This document shows, one piece after another, positions 1 to 22,900 of a stretch of DNA of 64,000 nucleotides. The stretch covers positions 14,374,857-14,438,856 of the forward strand of contig NC_072465.1 of the NCBI RefSeq assembly GCF_027596085.1. Direction: 5' to 3'. How positions within the stretch are numbered: position 1 is the stretch's first letter; every line of letters starts with the position of its first letter. A model generated the notes under the pieces. It was not told the DNA's origin and ran no database searches. It saw nothing but the letters and a program-made list of their open reading frames with translations. The position numbers and the translations under genes are program-made. The stretch is from Anoplopoma fimbria. Taxonomy: Eukaryota > Chordata > Actinopteri > Perciformes > Anoplopomatidae.

Positions 1-100
1 CAGTAGTTCTCCCTTTTTGTCTTTAGGATATTCCTGTCCTGAAATATGTACCTCTAGGGGGTAGTAGTAATCAAGAATGGTGACACGGTGGATGAATAGT

Positions 101-140
101 GTGTGTGTGTTCGTGTGTGTATGTGTGTGTGTTTGTGTGC
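101..140 (+). repeat. (GT)n, interrupted
   Basis: GT repeat with several single-base interruptions. Confidence 0.85.
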
Positions 141-1873
141 ATGCTTCTCTTAAAATAGAAAAAATAGAAAGAGAAGATGATAATTAGGAAAGAAGTTTAA
201 TCTTTTCAGAGGATCCCATGCATTCACATAAAACACTGGCACTCTTATTCTCCAAATGCTTCTCTGAAAGTTCTTGGTTTTACTATCAGGGAGCTCTGGC
301 AGATTAATTATCTGTGATTCTGTTTGTAAAAAGCGTGTGTCCTGTCTGCTGATTAATTTAAATAACTATAAATCTATAAATCCTGAGTGTTGTGTGATGA
401 AGTTTACTCTGAACAAAGTGGATGTATGTAGCCAGTGCTAAAACAAAAAAGCATCACTCCCCTGTTTAATAATGTTCTCTTCATTATTATCTTCTTTCTC
501 TTTTTTCCACAAACCGTGATAATAAAAATTTGCTGTCTGATGCAGAGATGAGTGCATAACATGTTAGATGTGTGCAGACAGTAGCACTCACTTCTTCAAT
601 GAGGAAGGCCAGATCCCAAAATGTCCTTGTGTTTAGTGGACTGATGCAAAGGATTTAATGAGAAGAAATACAGTATATGTAAATGTAATAGAGCTACAAA
701 ACCTTACTCAGCTGTACAGTCTAATGAATTCACTAATATGTGAATGTACACAAGACTAATCACTTCTATTATTTAAAGTATATTCTGTTATTTGCATTTT
801 ACCACCATTCTTTTAGAGAACCTTATATTAAATAAGACAGAGTTGAACTGAAGTGTATGACAAATCATTTAAAATGCCCGTGAGGTTTTCCACAGTGGAT
901 AATTTCCCTTTGCCCTGAACTATTCTCCCCCTCAGTAACCGGCTCAGACCTTTAGTTTAATGGTGTATATCAAACACATCCAGATCTCAATTATCATTCT
1001 TAATGAGGGAACGACTCTAGAGGAATCCCTTTTACATCTGCAACCTTCAAAGGTCCTTAAAAGAACATCTGAGGTTCTTTATCGGACAAAGTTTCTACTT
1101 CATTTGAATAATTCTCCTAAATCGGCCAGAGGGAGATACGAGAGTGAAGAGCAAGGTCCTAAAGTCCTGGAGCTGAAATGAGATCTGGGTATCGCGGGGA
1201 GGGAGACATTGTAGCCTATGATATGGATTAGAGTTTAGGGATCTGTATCGTTCTCTTCTCCCCTTGCTTCACTCCTTTTTTTCCTTCTCTTTCCACTTTT
1301 GTTTCTCTGGTGTTTGCACTACAGCCTTCACAAGTGCACTGAATATTCACCTACTCCAAACATATTAACAGACACACTTGCTCAGAGGTAAAAGGAGGGT
1401 CAGGAGGTGTTGGAAGGGGAAGAGAAAGACTTCTAAGATATGTGTGTTCAGTGGGCCTGTATCTCATTACATAGGAGTGTGATAGCCATCAGAGTCAGAA
1501 TAATATTTAGCACATGCTGCTTGCTAATGAAGCGGTAATGTCCACAGACTGGAAATGAGAACCAGAGTGGCCTCTCTTTCTTTTATCCCCTCATCTTTAC
1601 GGCCCTCTATTTCCCATCTCTGCTTTCTGCTAAATATTGATAATCAAATGACTGAATCCAACCCAATATTTACTGTATTTGTGACAACTCTGTTTCTAAA
1701 ATCCTTTCTGCTTTCTTCTGAGAGTTTTTGGGAGCTGTGCAGAGGAGCTGACATTACAAGGTTATTTCATTTTCTTCTTTCCTCTAGCCCTGGTTTTGTG
1801 ATTTGTTGATGAGCTTATGATTACATTTTAGAAAGTATTGTTTTTACAACGTCAGGGGAAATAATATCAGTGG

Positions 1874-2325
1874 TGAAAGTATTAAAATCCTTTACCCAAG
1901 TGAAATTAGCATTACCACAGCAATTAAGTGTCTTGCTTTTTATACTGGTATAAAAGTGAAACAAGTACTCATTATGTAGCAAAATGGCTCCTTTCAGCTG
2001 ACAGTGTTATATTGTTATATATTATACTATTGGATTATTATCACGGATACATTAACATGTACCCTTTTTGTTGTTGCAGCTGGCTGCAGTGTAGCTAATT
2101 CTACCAATTCTGTATATTTTTGATTAATTTACTTTAAAATGAATTGCAATTAATATTCTCGTTAGAGATTGAAATCTAAATTGGAAAAGTAAATTTGTAA
2201 TTGTAGCTGTTGGATATATGGTGCGTAGTAAAGGGTGCAATATTTCCTTCTGAATTTTACTCGACTAGAAGTATAAAGCAGCATGGTATTTAGATACTCA
2301 AGTAAAAGTACCTCAGAGTTGAGAA
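1874..2325 (+). repeat. Dispersed teleost repeat (AAGTACTCATTATG family)
   Basis: Contains AAGTACTCATTATGTAGCAAAATGGCTCCTTTCAG-type blocks, ATTGGATTATTATCACGGAT, GTGCAATATTTCCTTCTGAA and ends CAAGTAAAAGTACCTCAG. I recognise these as one interspersed fish family of about 450 bp; its class is unknown to me. Confidence 0.6.
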
Positions 2326-4224
2326 GTTCTGACGGCATCTCATTTTGCATTGAGATGTTTTTATATTTTTTTGTGTACATCTGTGGCCACGAGTACATCC
2401 GTTAAAGGCAAATCAGCTGGAAGGCTACTAAATATGCACAGCTGTCTTCTTTACCTGTATGTTTTAACAGTAATTTGTAAAAGTGTTTGATTGCAGCAGT
2501 GAAGCCAGAGAGAGCGTTCATTATTCACTGTGATCACAAGTATAAACCATTCATAACTGCAGGCTTTTATTGCCACTAATGCACGTTTACAACTGAAGTG
2601 CTCCTGCATAACACAGCACACTGAGGTACAAAACAAGTATGATTTCAATATTTAAAAAGTTTATATGTCTTTTTAGTCTTGAGCACATTCATTGTTGACT
2701 TATTATATTGTCTGGATGGAACTACTTGTTGTATATTACAGATTTTACACATATACGTTTGTAAATGAAAGCTTGAATGGTTCCAACATTACATAGCAAG
2801 AGGCGAACAAACCAAAATAAAACAGTTATCAACTGCTGTTAAACCTACTTTGAAGTTTCTAAGACCACACTTATGGTTCATGATTGTGGCTTAGGTTTAT
2901 AATCAAAACATAAATTAGGGTTTATAGCTCCGCAATACATCACTCTTTATTATTCTTATGTACTGACATCCTCTGCTTGTTTATTGGTCTTTATTTGCTT
3001 TCTGGTGGTAATGATGGGTTTGTTTTATGAACATGGCTTTAATTACTGCCTTTTTTTGATCAAACAGTTGTTACAGGACAAAACATGGGTCATGCTATGA
3101 AACAAATGCAAACAATCAAGCAGAGCCGTGGTTTGTTTAATGATATAATATGACATTATAAGAATAAAGGCCTTTTGTAATTCTTGCACTCAAAAGATTA
3201 AACCTAAACAACTTTTCTCATCTCTCTGCTTAACACACACACACAGACACACACACATACATTCATTGTTTGCGGTCGCTAAAGGGCAAATGCAAATCAT
3301 CAGAAAGTTAAACCAGAGGAGAAAGCAGATCTGAACTCGGCTTATTTGGTTAATGCCATTAAGTCTGTCTGTGTCATTCACCCTTAACACAGCCCGTCTT
3401 TTCTCTCTCTCTCTTTTACACTCGTGCACACACAAAAACACCTGCACAAAAGAAAAAAAAGAAAAAAAGTGATTGTTTCAACTTTCACCCGTGCCCCCCC
3501 TTTTCTCTCTTTTCTTTCTCTCCAGCCCTCTTCCTTGTCGAGAAGATTTACATGCTCTTTTTTTCTGGCTCTTTTATGCAGAGACTGTCCAACTCTGTAG
3601 AAACCCCCCCACCCAGTCACTGCACAAACACAGCTGACAGGAGGTGGAGGCGCTGCCATGACACAGTCGCGTGCCGTCCAACAAATCCCTCTCAGTCCGC
3701 CAGCCAGCAGGCCCCGAGTGGGTTTGTGTGTGTCTTTGAAACGGTCTTCAGTTTTTGAGTGTGCAGCAGATTATTTTACGGGCTTTGCATCTGTGTGTAT
3801 GTTGGTCTGTCATGCTCCCTGAATGTTGTATCTCTTCATAGCTTCTCCCAAAAATATTTATGATTATATTAATGCTGTTTGTCCTCTGGATCGAGAGGAG
3901 AATTAACTGCTTTTAAAAAGAGAGAGTCACACACTCGATTGATTGGCTTGAAGAGACAGTCAGTTTATTGGACAACAGATACAAGTTTGTTTTGAGCCTG
4001 CTTGTTGCATTCATCAATCCTCTGTCCGATCACTTTGTCAATCTTCATCAATCAATATGTCTATCTGGTGGACCAGTCTTCCTATAAATCCATTGTATCC
4101 ATCTTATCTCTTTTTTTTGTTAAAAAAATTGTTTTACCAAAGACTAGTGTCTACTTAGCAAATTAGGTTTGTAAAATCCAATATGCTGCAGCATTTATTG
4201 CTAACTTAAGTAGAAAATGAGTCT

Positions 4225-4440
4225 GCAGTCACGGTAACGTCTCTGTGAGGTTGTACTTTTAGGCCCAGCAGGAGGCCTATAAGGCTGAGGTGGGGATCTG
4301 AGGGGATAATGAATGTCTGAACCAAATTTCATGGCAATCGGTCCAATAATTGTTTCAAAACCACAAATGTGAATGTCACAGCTTGGGGAAAAGTCAGAGG
4401 ACCACCAAAGTCAGTAGGATTCATCCTCTGGAGATCAATT
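4225..4440 (+). repeat. Dispersed teleost repeat (CAAATTTCATGGCAAT family)
   Basis: Contains ACCAAATTTCATGGCAATC, AAACCACAAATGTGAATGTC and AAAGTCAGTAGGATTCATCC, repeated motifs of a perciform interspersed family. A second fragment is at 46325-46425. Confidence 0.6.
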
Positions 4441-5054
4441 ATGTCTCTTTAAAATGTTATACAAATCTTATCAAATAGTTATTAAGACATTTCAGTCTGG
4501 AAAATCACATCTGATCTCAAGGCCACGTTGGTCTGTTGTTCTAAAAAAAAGAGCCAAGGCCTAAACATATATTTTCATGAATAATACAACTGCATATAAT
4601 TTTGCTCAGTAGCTGGTCTCTATTCAAAATCTATTTTTCAACAGGTTTCAACAGGCTTTTCATGCGTGACCTTTGCCATCTCACACCAAGTAAAGAGGTC
4701 TCTGTTTGTCTTTGCTGTTGTTAGGACGTTATAAAACCATACTGATAGCCTATTGTCATGTAAATACAGGCTGCTGGTGGCCTATTGTCTAGTTTGTCAT
4801 AATGTCACATTCTAGACAGAGATTGTATTTATTTAAGTAAATGTTCTTACATTTTAAATCATGCACATGAAGTATTACAATTGGCCACATTAGATATTTC
4901 CATGTGTTTATATTGTGTGTGTCTTCTTCATACATTATGTGTCAGAGATAGAGGTCAGTGATGGATGGATGTGCTTTGCTGTGTGGCATTTCAACCAAGT
5001 CTTTAGAAACAACTCTGCAGCTGCCTCCTGCTAGATGGCACTGTGGGTTAAGCA

Positions 5055-5066
5055 CCCCCCCCCCCC

Positions 5067-5141
<75 letters not shown>

Positions 5142-5159
5142 ACTCACACACTCACACAC
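5055..5159 (+). repeat. C15 followed by (CA)n and CACACT units
   Basis: Fifteen C, then about 33 CA units, then CACACT-type variants. Confidence 0.97.
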
Positions 5160-5398
5160 GCTGCACACACGCTGCAGCCCTCCAGCTCTCCTCAGTCCAG
5201 GGGGCAGTAAAGTGGTTATCTCTCTCTTTCAGATCCTAATCTGACAGCAGCTCCTGCCTGTTGCCAGGTTACCCCTTGGGCGTCAATCTCCATTTAAATC
5301 CTCGCTGCCTCCCCGCCCACCCATCAACACCAGCCCCGTACACCCTCCACTGCCGTCCTCCACTCCCCCTTTCTCACCCCCAGCCCTGAGGGGCCGCT

Positions 5399-5414
5399 CC
5401 CCCCCCCCCCCCCC
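5399..5414 (+). repeat. C16 homopolymer
   Basis: Sixteen consecutive C. Confidence 0.97.
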
Positions 5415-7369
5415 ATTGGACTGTGACGCTGGCATCAGGCTGAATTCACACAGGACAGCAGGTGACACATGGATGCTTTGGAATCAGCTGCTATTCAGGA
5501 AAAAGGTGGCTTGTGTGTTTTTGCGACATGAGCTCGCATGATGGAGTTTTGTACAACATGCCCTGCGCAGCAGGCTGTTTCCAGTGTGCTTTGGCAAGGT
5601 TTCACACACTGTGTTCAACCTGGTCCTGTAGAGCAGGGGGATATGGGCTGAGTGCGTTTGTTTGAGAGAAGGGCGGCAGACAGGGGGCCTGTTAGCTGTA
5701 GGAGGATGTGGGCAGAGTCTGCTCTGCTCAGACAGATTAGGGGAAATGATGGAGAGATGGAGCGATAGGGACTCTGATGTCTGAGAGAACGTTCTTCTCG
5801 TCCTTCTTTCTGTCCTCCCCTGGCTCGTTAATGGAGGTCCATTGTGTATGTTGGAAGGGACGTCTTGGATGTTGACCCTTACTGAGAGGTCACAAGGGGA
5901 GCTGGGTGGATGAGAGGGGCGCATAATTACAGCACAAACACAGATACGAGCCCACTGAGAGGCCCAGCTGTACAGTAGTGCCTGTGGTTTGATCAATTCT
6001 CTTTTGGTGACTGGATTAAGCCTGGAAGTAAAGAAAGTTATAGCATTGTTTTCTATAGAATGAAGAAGGAAGACCAGATACCTGTTGGGAGGTACAAATG
6101 GAGGTGTGTTTATTGAGTTCTGAACTATTGTGGAGGAGGTTTTAGTGCTTCTCTTGGAGAGTTTTCATTTTTTTTCTTGACAAGAAAATGCTTATGCCCT
6201 TTGTCTTGTATTTTGTAGAGCTGGATAAAATTCCCACTTATTAAAACACCCAGAGATAAGAAACATGAAGTTAAAGATTATGGTTCATGCAGGCATCTGA
6301 AGGGATGGGAAAAAAATGAGGATGTGATGGGTAGCAGGGATACCCATCACTCATATTGAAGAAGAAAGAGATTTATTTTTCAATTTCAGCAACCAGTACC
6401 ATTCAATGTACATATGGGCTTGTCAGTATTTTTTAAATAGAAGTGAAAACCTATCCTTTAAGCTTATTGTGTGTACTTATGGGTATGTTTGTGTGTTTAA
6501 TATGTTTCAATTCATATAAATTCTTCCCTTATATAAGCCCTAGCAGTGTCACAGTTCAAATTTGGAGAGGGGACATGGCAGGTTAACAAGAGGGGATTCA
6601 TTTCGGTAATTTTGCCAACAAATGGATAGCACGCACCCTCGAATCGTCTACTGGATATTATCATATGTTACATTTTAACATATGTTATATGTTATAACAT
6701 GATAACATGATATCTATATTTTCCAATATCCTATATTGATATCATCTTTACAAAAAAACATAAAAGATTAGAGAAACTTTAAGTGATGGTGAGATTTGTG
6801 TGTATGTCCCTTGCAGTGGAGTTGACATTGAGCCATCCTTGGCACTTCCAAGCCAGTGCTTGATGCCAGCGTCCCAGAGGACCCATGGTTTTGGTTGGAG
6901 GTGTATGTGTGTGACTGGAGTCCAGTTGGCTCACTGCTGGTCAGTGTGTCACTCAGTGTGTCGTGTGAGAGGGCATGCTTGGTGCATCTGAAACCTCTGG
7001 GCTAACGGCCGGCGGGCATTGCTCAGCCGCCGGTGCTCCACCTGGCTGATTGATGCGGCCCTGTTTGAAGTCCTCTCAGAGAGAATGAACTCCATTCATA
7101 AGCCGCTGCACCCTCCACACTCCTGGCCCCACCTCTCACTGCCATCCCTCCACTCTGTTAACAGCTGAAAGGCAACACGACTCAGAGCTCATAGTGGTAT
7201 GAAACTGAGGTGGACAGACAGCAATATGATAGATAGCCTCAGGATATTGTCTATCTGTGTGGAGCTGCAGCCTTTTGCCTGCTCCTCTGATTTGAATACA
7301 CTGCACTGTGTGTGAAAATATGACCATCCATTAGCCTAGTTATTGTTGAAATTAACTATTGTACGAATA

Positions 7370-7605
7370 GACCACCCAACAATGTTATAAGCAACTATAC
7401 ATATTAGTTATACATTTACACAATTTTTGCCCAAGATGACATCTTTAAATAGCTTTTTTGTTGGTTCAACAACCAAACGATATTGAGTTCACCTTAAAGT
7501 AATCAGTCCTCACAAGAAGCTGAGAACTACTAAACATTTTGTCAATTCTTCCGAAAAGATGATTGATTATCGAAGTGATTATCAGCATAGATTGTTAATA
7601 AGTGT
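7370..7605 (-). repeat. Decayed dispersed repeat (GATTATCGA family)
   Basis: Contains CCCAAGATGACATCTTTAAA, ACGATATTGAGTTCACC and GATTGATTATCGAAGTGATTATC, matching a common teleost repeat also seen at 24475-24650 and 31590-31800. Strand assignment is arbitrary. Confidence 0.5.
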
Positions 7606-9900
7606 TTGATTGTTAAAAACAAAAGAGATTTTTTTCTTATGCATTCAACCTATCATAGTTTTAGGAGCAATGGGCAACTTATATACAGCGCAAAGGGAGC
7701 AGTTTGGGGGTCCTGTGCCTTGTTAAGGGCACCTCTGCAGTGCCTAGGAGGCGAACTTGCCTCTCTCCAGCTACCAGCAAGTACTTAGTCTTTGCATGCA
7801 GCAACACTCCGATTCACAAGCCAAGTCCCCGCTGACTGAGCTTCTGCCAGTAGCCGAGATGTCTACTATTCTTTTAAGAAGAAAAATGACAACTTGTCAT
7901 TCAAAACACCAAACAAAATTTCCGTAATCTTGTTTCCAAAAGTGGCACAATTTTTTGAATGAGTACTTTTTGTACGTGTGTGTGAGTGTGTGTGCACTTG
8001 CTGGTCATGCGTGTGTTTTTCTTGTTTCTTTTTGTATCATGCACATGCGAGTATGGGTCCCTCGCAATTTCAAATCAGAGAGATCTGCCGTTGACAGGCA
8101 GAGCCAAGGTCAGTTCCTGGCCCTCTCACCACGCTTTGTCTGTGGGATCCCTGGAATGTGCAGGAATGTGGGCTCCGACAGGTGGAGAGGTCCTCCTCAG
8201 AGACAGACACCCAGACACAACCCCAAACCACCTTCCCACCTCTTCCCCCCTCTTTCACTCCCTGAACTAGTCTTTATGCCCCCACACCCTGCCTGGTCCC
8301 TCTCTTTCAAGTTTACCCTCTGAAGAATGAATGTCAGGAAACCGCTCTTCTCTTTTCTATCTGCACATGGTGAGCAGAAGAGAAAGGGAGGTAGACATAC
8401 TGGAGAGGAAAGGTTGATTTAGCATGAGAACGAGAGTCCAGGCATTTGCTTTTATTTTTTGTTACCTTCATCCTCGAAGTCAGTTTTGACTCCATTGTCT
8501 CCACATATAGAGAGATATTCCCATTCTTCTGCAGATGGACTGTCAGGATGTTTCAGGAAAAACCTTTTCCTTGTTCTCAGCACTGGTTCATTCAGTCTAC
8601 CTCAGCAAGAAGTTAGACAGGTATTTCTCCACATTAAACTGGAGAAATAACCTGCCTCAAGTGGAGCTGGATAAAACTGAAAATAACCCTTCTACTGTCA
8701 GCCTTCCTCATCCCCCCATCCACCCACCACCCTCTTTCCTTCTCTCAGATTGTTATCGTCAGTTAGATTATTGCTTCCTGTAGAGACCTGGAGCTGCCTC
8801 TGCTTTCAGTTTAATGTTCCTCATGTTCCTGAATGAAGCGTAAGGTCAAATTACTTTCCACACGCAATGAGATGTACCTAGAATATATGTCTTGGTGTAT
8901 GTTAAATATGTTGTTCCTTCATTTATTTTTCTTATTCTCTCCACATCTATTGTTTTACTTTTTGTTGTGTGTGTGGTCCTACCTCTGAAGTTATGCTGCG
9001 GTTTTAAACATGTCTCCATTAAAAAGGGATTTCATGGGGATTTCAAATTCAGCTTATTTTAACTAGACACTACGTTAACAATATATGGAGTACAACAAAT
9101 TCAATGGCCCTTTGGAAGTGTTCATGTTTAATTATAACAAAGTAGATTCTTTTTGACACTGCGCAACAGAAAAAGACCCTTTAATGTCAAACCGGCAATG
9201 GACATTTGGAAATTTTCTTGTATCTATCCCCTGACTTGTACTTTTCAATGGCCTTTCCGCTGAGTTGCTTGGAGTGTTATTATGACTTTATTGTGAAGGT
9301 TTTGCATCTATAATGACTGATCAAAAGTTTCCCAGTAACTGTGGGTTAAAGAAATAAAACTTGAAAATAAATTGTAACCATATTAAAAACAATGTATATG
9401 ATAATTATGCCATCTTTCCGTTAGCATGCGTCACATTTGTTTGATTCCAACATAAGCATAATGTCACATTGTATTGCGCTGACAGAGACACTGGCATGAA
9501 ACGTTTGCCTGAAACTATCCTCTGCACATATTTGCATTGTTTTGTTTTTTCCCTACACATAATTGCACACATTATTCAAAAATCTCATGTCTACACCCTA
9601 TTCTCCGTACCCTGACGACTGTGTGGTGAACCAGCCATCAGCCTCGAGTCCCATTACTGCATGACTTCTGGGGTAACCAGAGCCACTCAGGCCTCTCTGA
9701 CACCCTCTACAACATACTCTGTCCTGTCAGACTTCGGTGTCCTCTGATTAGATTTGACTCCGCAAATTGAATCTCCCTCTGAAACAAACACCCTTTTATG
9801 CACATAAACATACACACAAACACACATGAACTGGACATTGAAACCCTACTTAGTTGATTGTTTACGCGATGACTCTTATTCTCTGTAAAAGCTGCTAATA

Positions 9901-18990
<9,090 letters not shown>

Positions 18991-19001
18991 ATTTATGCTT
19001 A

Positions 19002-19002
<1 letters not shown>

Positions 19003-19077
<75 letters not shown>
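19003..19077 (+). repeat. (TG)37 microsatellite
   Basis: Uninterrupted TG tract; a (CA)n tract follows 195 bp downstream. Confidence 0.98.
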
Positions 19078-19080
<3 letters not shown>

Positions 19081-19268
19081 TATATTTGGCAGTGGGCACA
19101 GTAGCCATGTGACGACCCCTGCGTGACCCCTGAAAAGCGTGTAGGCGCCGGGTTCAGTCTGACTCTTGTCACATGATCCCCTGCTGCCTTCCCTCTCAAT
19201 CACAATGGAGTATTAATCTGAACAACACATGCACACACACAGGCATCTCAAAAACAGCCACACTTACT

Positions 19269-19271
<3 letters not shown>

Positions 19272-19343
<72 letters not shown>
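19272..19343 (+). repeat. (CA)n microsatellite
   Basis: Uninterrupted CA over about 70 bp. Confidence 0.98.
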
Positions 19344-19347
<4 letters not shown>

Positions 19348-20065
19348 AATAAACGCTTCCTTTGTCTCCAAGTGCAGCGCGTTACATGACTATGGAGAAT
19401 AATCTATATTTGACATGCAGTTTTTTATAATCATTGTCATGCATCCTCTTCATTTATTTCTCCACAGCTTGGTTTGTCTCTGATCTCTTAACGCAGAGGC
19501 AGGTGTCGTGATATCTGATTGCTTCCAAATATATATATTTTTTATATATATACGTGCACTCTTTATCCGCAGGCTTCGCAGCACAGCCCGGGCATTTCTA
19601 TATGTGTTTTGTTGTATTTTCTCTCTCCCCCTGTCTGCTGACTCTCCATCTCACTCGTTTGTCATTCAGGGATTAGTGGGCTGATAGATGGATGAGATGG
19701 ATGAGGTGGCCTTAGGTGGTGCTGGATTGTGTGTTAATAGAGGACGTGTGCCTTCTGTCAGTCATGTCACTTCATCTTTTCCCCTGACTGGAATCAAAGC
19801 CCTCTGCAGCATTTTAGCTTTCAAACCATTATTTTCCTGACTGGCTGATATGAGTTGATATACTGTTAGCAGAGCAAAGCTGACTTCCTCTTAGCTCTCC
19901 CGTCTCTCCCACGGTTGGGGCCCAGGGCCTCCAGCCTCCCAGCATCCTTGGTGTGTGGGCTGACTCCAGCTCGGCTTCCTGTTATAGAAATTTGCGGAAC
20001 CATGTTCCCCACACACACAGACACACACATAGTCCAGCACACAGCAGCCCTGCAGCCATCTGTAG

Positions 20066-20198
<133 letters not shown>

Positions 20199-20689
20199 TT
20201 TGATATACTGTATGTGTACTGATTGCTCACACAATAGAGTTGAAGGCCACAATGTAGAATGAAAGGTGAACAGTTGGTGTAATGCATTGTTTCAAAAAAC
20301 TTTGTTCTGGAGACCCTCTTTTTTAAAATGACAAATCATCGTGACCCAATTCACAACAGGTCTTATTTTTATTGCCATTTCTGCATCACCTTTATTATCT
20401 CAAATATGTAAATCAGCTATTTTATAGAGATATACTTTTGATAAATCACAACTTTGATTTATGTTATTTAAACATACACACATGTTAAATACTTTATAAA
20501 TGAGAGCATTCAGGAGGAGTTAACAGGCTCTCGTTTTTTCCTTTCAAACATCATTTTCAATAGCCTTTCTTATTAGATTCAATGTTATAAGTAGGCTTCA
20601 ATTATCAGGACAATACAAAAACATCCAGGCCCAATCGTGTGGCCCATATAAATGTAAATTAAGACTATGGAAGAAATTCTGAGAACTTA

Positions 20690-20990
20690 TTCTGCGACTC
20701 TAATAAAATTGGAGAAGCATCATCTAAAAACATATCTATTTCGCCAAGCCTTTCTTTCATAACAGCGCTTTAGGTGCCCTCCACATAGTCCCAAAACTAT
20801 CCTTCAAATGATCTTTTATGTACTTAAACACTTTTATGTCTATGCATTTTTAATCATTTAATTAATTATTGGTCATTTTAAATGTCATATGTTTTCCAGT
20901 TTTATTCATATGCTGACATTTTCTGGATTGCACTAAAAATGTAAGTGCAAAAAGCACTATTTTTATTTTTTATTTTTCAAATGTACAGCA
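20690..20990 (+). mobile_element. LINE 3' end (remnant of ORF2 C-terminus and 3' UTR)
   Basis: GAGAAGCATCATCTAAAAAC and the following codons translate as EKHHLKTYLFRQAFLS-stop (20713-20763), matching the C-terminal LKTxLFRxAF motif of fish LINE ORF2 proteins. Downstream is AT-rich 3' UTR. The rest of the element is absent. Confidence 0.55.
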
Positions 20991-22599
20991 CCATGAGCTA
21001 CATAGTTAAGTTAACAATTAGATATTGGTGGAGACCAAAAACAGAGCTAAAAGGAATGTGACTGTTGGACTTACATTCCTTAAGTTGATACAAAGCCAAC
21101 TCCAAATAAATGTTCATGTTGTTCTGTTTCTGCTAGATGTGCAGATAAGCAACTTCTGCTCAAACACTCACCATGTCAACTTTACTGGTTGATATTAAGT
21201 CCGGTCTTGTTTTTACAGCCAATTGCAAAGCCGTAAGGGGGTCAAAAGTCAATTAAGAATGCTTTAAATAGTATTCCATGTTATACGTGTTATATTATTT
21301 CTTATGAGGAAAATGAAAAGCAGGAAATATGAAGTTGTTAGAGACCAAGGTGCAGTACACCAGTTTCCAGGGAATCTAAGGCTCTCATAATCATGCCGGT
21401 TTAGCGGGAATACAGTACAGTGGAGATGAGTGGAGAAGGTGAGATGGATGAGGTTTCAGATCATGGACTAATAACCTAACAGCGTCACTCAATCCACAAC
21501 AATTGTACTGGAGCTCCTTGGCTGCGTTGTCACAGCAATCTGAGCAGCATTGTCCTCATATGTGGCCTGCGGCAGTGGTTCATGGAGGAAGTATTTTCTT
21601 AAATGACAATAAAAAGCACAATATGAGGTGTAAGCGAGCGGTTTGATCATGTTGATTTCACAAAAGATCCAGTTTAGTGGAGACAGACGGATTTCCTTAC
21701 ACTCTGTGCACTTGAGTACGAGCAGGATGACTATGTGAAAATATCAGAATGAATACTGTGTTCACAAGATAGACGTGGCTGTAACTCACACGAGTGCCTC
21801 TGTTCTTTGTAAGTTTATTTTTAATGCACAATAGTGGAAATATTTTTTATTGGTCCTATCATTGTTTGACATTGGATGATGTGTGTGTGATTGTCTATGA
21901 AAGTCAAGCTCAGACTGATGTAACTGGCTAAGCTTGGGCCCACATTGACACTGGGACCCTCACAATGATCTGCCCGCTACACAGTTAAAACATTGTACTA
22001 AAACCAGTCTCCTAACCCCCACCCATCTCTGGTCGTAGCGCGGCGTGGAGGGAGGTTGCTTGGAAGCTATCTAACTCGCTCATCAGCAGGTCAGGAGAAC
22101 AAACCCCAACTTGAATGGAGAGGAATGTGAAAAGGCTTCAGTTGCACTGAGAGCTTACAGATGGATAGCTAGTAGGAAGACAGAGTAAAACTTCCTGTTT
22201 CAATAGCGGGTATCCTACAAATCTGGCTATTCTTGTCTTCCACCATCTCAGAGAAATGACGTGTAACACCACTAATTTGCAACAGAAAATACTTTTTACT
22301 TTATAGCAAAAACATAACGCCAACTTTGATCAACAATATGAGGAAATGTCTTCATGAATTTTTTTGCAAATGTCTCTACAAACCGTTCAATGACAACTCA
22401 TTTCATTTAGGCCTTCGGAATATCTGCTCTAACAATATATTGACTCCCAACCCAAATGTGATTAAGATTTTTGATGGTCATGTTTAGGCATTGGCAGCAC
22501 TTAGAGAAAACATTATGCGTGTCTACTATGTCCTGCGCTTTGTACACCCACCATTCACTAAAAAAGTAGCACGCTCCTCATATGAAAGAACATAGTTTA

Positions 22600-22900
22600 A
22601 TCTAAACTATCAAGTTGACTTAGCAAGTTGACTTGTTTCAAAACAAGTTGCATTTTTAAGATTCTTGACTCACTGTGGTTAATAGAAAAAACTCCATCAT
22701 AAATTAAGTGAGAACACAGCATTTTTGTCAAATTAAATTATTCTTTGTTTGATAATAAAATTCTGGACAAAATATACTGTCTCTACACACTGTACTGTGT
22801 ACAGTTTTGTCATCAAATATAATTAAATTGACTTTCATTTGTTTTAGGAAAAATACACTCAATAAATTACGTGTTCAGGAGATTTTTTGCAGTGCATGAT
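22600..22900 (-). repeat. Probable dispersed repeat (CACTGCAAAAA family)
   Basis: On the minus strand it starts GCACTGCAAAAAATCTCC and ends with AACAAGTCAACTTGC-type blocks, as in a common fish repeat. Diverged; boundaries uncertain. Confidence 0.4.

Larger units (their letters stand above)
1..9900. other. Non-coding region, distal downstream of gata2
   Basis: Apart from the repeats listed separately (1874-2325, 4225-4440, 5055-5159, 5399-5414, 7370-7605) no exon, RNA gene or known family was recognised. It may be intergenic or intron of a gene outside the window; in other vertebrates eefsec lies on this side of gata2, but no eefsec exon was seen. Confidence 0.6.

Noticed and set aside
5484..5996. 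170-codon open frame on the minus strand
   Set aside because: No recognisable domain, low-complexity Ser/Pro/Thr content, no splice or promoter context; likely chance.
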